6,411 nucleotides of DNA from assembly GCA_937888925.1 (NCBI GenBank), contig CALARM010000755.1, positions 1 through 6,411 on the forward strand, read 5' to 3'. This DNA comes from an uncultured Synergistia bacterium. Its GTDB lineage: Bacteria > Eremiobacterota > SpSt-956 > JAKJGF01. The notes beneath the pieces were generated by a model. That model ran no database searches. It was not told the DNA's origin and worked only from the letters and a program-made list of their open reading frames with translations. A program made the position numbers and the translations under genes. Shown here piece by piece: positions 5,541 to 6,411 of this stretch (position 1 is its first letter; each line of letters begins with the position of its first letter).

Positions 5541-5677
5541 AGACATAAAATACTAACGTTTTGTTCAACTCCTTAGTAATTTATCACTACAGAATTTTAA
5601 AAAGTAAAGACTTACTTCTAAATATTAACAAAAATATTATAGTTTATATTCTATTATGGGTTTATATATTATGACTA

Positions 5678-6411
5678 TTAATTATTTTCTAATTTTTTTA
5701 TTATTGAAGCCATGGTGGATTTCATTATAATACTGAATATCCCTTCTTTTTTTCTGGCATTTTTTATAGGTTCTATCGCACGTTTATCTCCCAGCCTGCC
5801 GAGAGCTTCTACTGTTCTTATTCTAACAGTAGGATCCTTATCTTCTAATTCTTTTATAAGATCGGGAACTATTTCTCTGTCACCAAGAATTCCCAGTGTT
5901 TCTATGGCAGCGAGCTTCACTGATAGTTCTGATTTTAATTCTTCTGTTACTGGTTTTACGGCTTTTTTGTCTCCAGAAATGGCAAGTGTTTCTATTATTT
6001 TAATTTTAATATCAGGTATTTCTGTTTTAAGAAAATTTATAAGAATATCTACACTGTTACTTTTATTCAGTTTTCCGATACTTTCTATTATTCTCCATCT
6101 TATATCTTCTTTATCTCCATTTTTTAATTTTGCTATAAGGGCTTCTGAAGCGTCTTCGCTGTCTGTTTCTCCAAGTTTTATGACTGCTTTTAATCTTACA
6201 AGGCTGCTGGTATTATTCAGATCTTTTATATATTTATTTATATGTTCATCCAGAGATTTTTTCTCATGATGAACCTGTTTTTCTGGAATTTTATCTAAAA
6301 TTTCCTCATCTTGAACCTGTTTTTCTGGAATTTTATCTAAAATTTCCTCATCATCTTGAACCTGTTTTTCTGGAATTTTATCTAAAATTTCCTCATCTTG
6401 AACCTGTTTTT
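5678..6411 (-). CDS. HEAT-repeat (PBS lyase HEAT-like) protein, C-terminal part
   Basis: The minus-strand frame is open from the window edge to TAA at 5678-5680, giving 243 visible residues; the start lies outside. The visible N-terminal part is a tandem 14/15-residue repeat (EEILDKIPEKQVQD type) rich in Glu, Lys and Gln, probably an extended or coiled linker. About five HEAT-like repeats of roughly 31 residues follow. The clearest are LAAIETLGILGDREIVPDLI and VRIRTVEALGRLGDKRAIEP, with the typical Asp and Arg of the family. It ends in IIKKLENN after a helical cap. HEAT-like solenoids of this type serve as protein-binding scaffolds and sometimes in lyase-like roles, so a binding or scaffold role is the most that can be said. 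No enzyme domain is visible. An internal GTG at 5920 is not a start, because repeats continue upstream in frame. Whether it works with the neighbouring pilus genes is unknown. Confidence 0.88.
   Translation of the reverse strand, partial: KQVQDEEILDKIPEKQVQDDEEILDKIPEKQVQDEEILDKIPEKQVHHEKKSLDEHINKYIKDLNNTSSLVRLKAVIKLGETDSEDASEALIAKLKNGDKEDIRWRIIESIGKLNKSNSVDILINFLKTEIPDIKIKIIETLAISGDKKAVKPVTEELKSELSVKLAAIETLGILGDREIVPDLIKELEDKDPTVRIRTVEALGRLGDKRAIEPIKNARKKEGIFSIIMKSTMASIIKKLENN
6271..6411 (-). repeat. 42/45-bp in-frame tandem repeat inside the HEAT-protein gene
   Basis: Units lie at 6271-6312 (42 bp), 6313-6357 (45 bp, one extra CAT) and 6358-6399 (42 bp), and a fourth starts at 6400 and leaves the window. 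The copies are almost identical at DNA level and always keep frame, encoding EEILDKIPEKQVQD with an extra D in the 45-bp unit; the unit next to the HEAT domain ends in HH instead of QD. Such identity suggests recent expansion or gene conversion. Confidence 0.92.

Noticed and set aside
5678..5920. an 80-residue stand-alone HEAT protein starting at 5920
   Set aside because: The frame continues upstream without a stop to the window edge and keeps coding HEAT repeats, so 5920 is an internal codon.
5712..6269. 185-residue plus-strand frame
   Set aside because: It is the antisense shadow of the HEAT-repeat gene. Its product is a low-complexity Ser/Phe/Ile/Leu string, while the minus frame gives regular HEAT repeats.

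Overview
The window is bacterial, AT-rich and gene-dense. Its theme is the type IV pilus retraction motor. Along the plus strand lie four PilT-family ATPase genes: the 3' end of one (1-300), a PilU-like one (366-1451), a canonical PilT (2677-3813) and a PilT homologue with degraded catalytic motifs (3889-4965). Several PilT paralogues side by side suggest a twitching or gliding bacterium with type IV pili, probably diderm. The phylum cannot be fixed from this sequence. The AT-rich base composition, Shine-Dalgarno-type ribosome sites and use of GTG and probably TTG starts do not narrow it much.

Between the second and third pilus ATPase genes sits the complete trans-translation module: smpB (1522-1983) and the one-piece tmRNA gene ssrA (2212-2568). 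ssrA has a clear extended -10 sigma-70 promoter and encodes the tag ADNYYDVALAA. The module rescues stalled ribosomes and has no known functional link to pilus motors. It looks like an insertion into a tandem pilT array.

The intergenic DNA around smpB and ssrA is filled with heptanucleotide arrays of one degenerate family (roughly NGTKANN, in either orientation) at 1454-1481, 1989-2030, 2083-2145 and 2573-2654. A further small array lies at 5520-5540. The array after ssrA folds into a long near-perfect hairpin that starts at the CCA end of the tmRNA.

The right end is on the minus strand and converges on the pilT genes. It holds an unrecognised 146-residue protein gene (5063-5503) and the 3' part of a HEAT-repeat protein gene (5678-6411). 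The upstream part of the HEAT gene carries near-identical 42/45-bp in-frame tandem repeats running off the window edge.

In the working model, the canonical PilT and the truncated first paralogue supply retraction ATPase, the PilU-like protein is an accessory retraction motor, and the last, catalytically degraded paralogue is a structural or regulatory subunit. That division of labour is inference. I see no CRISPR array, transposase, integrase or tRNA gene. The most unusual items are the degraded PilT homologue, the multi-array heptad repeat family around smpB-ssrA, and the expanding repeat in the HEAT protein.
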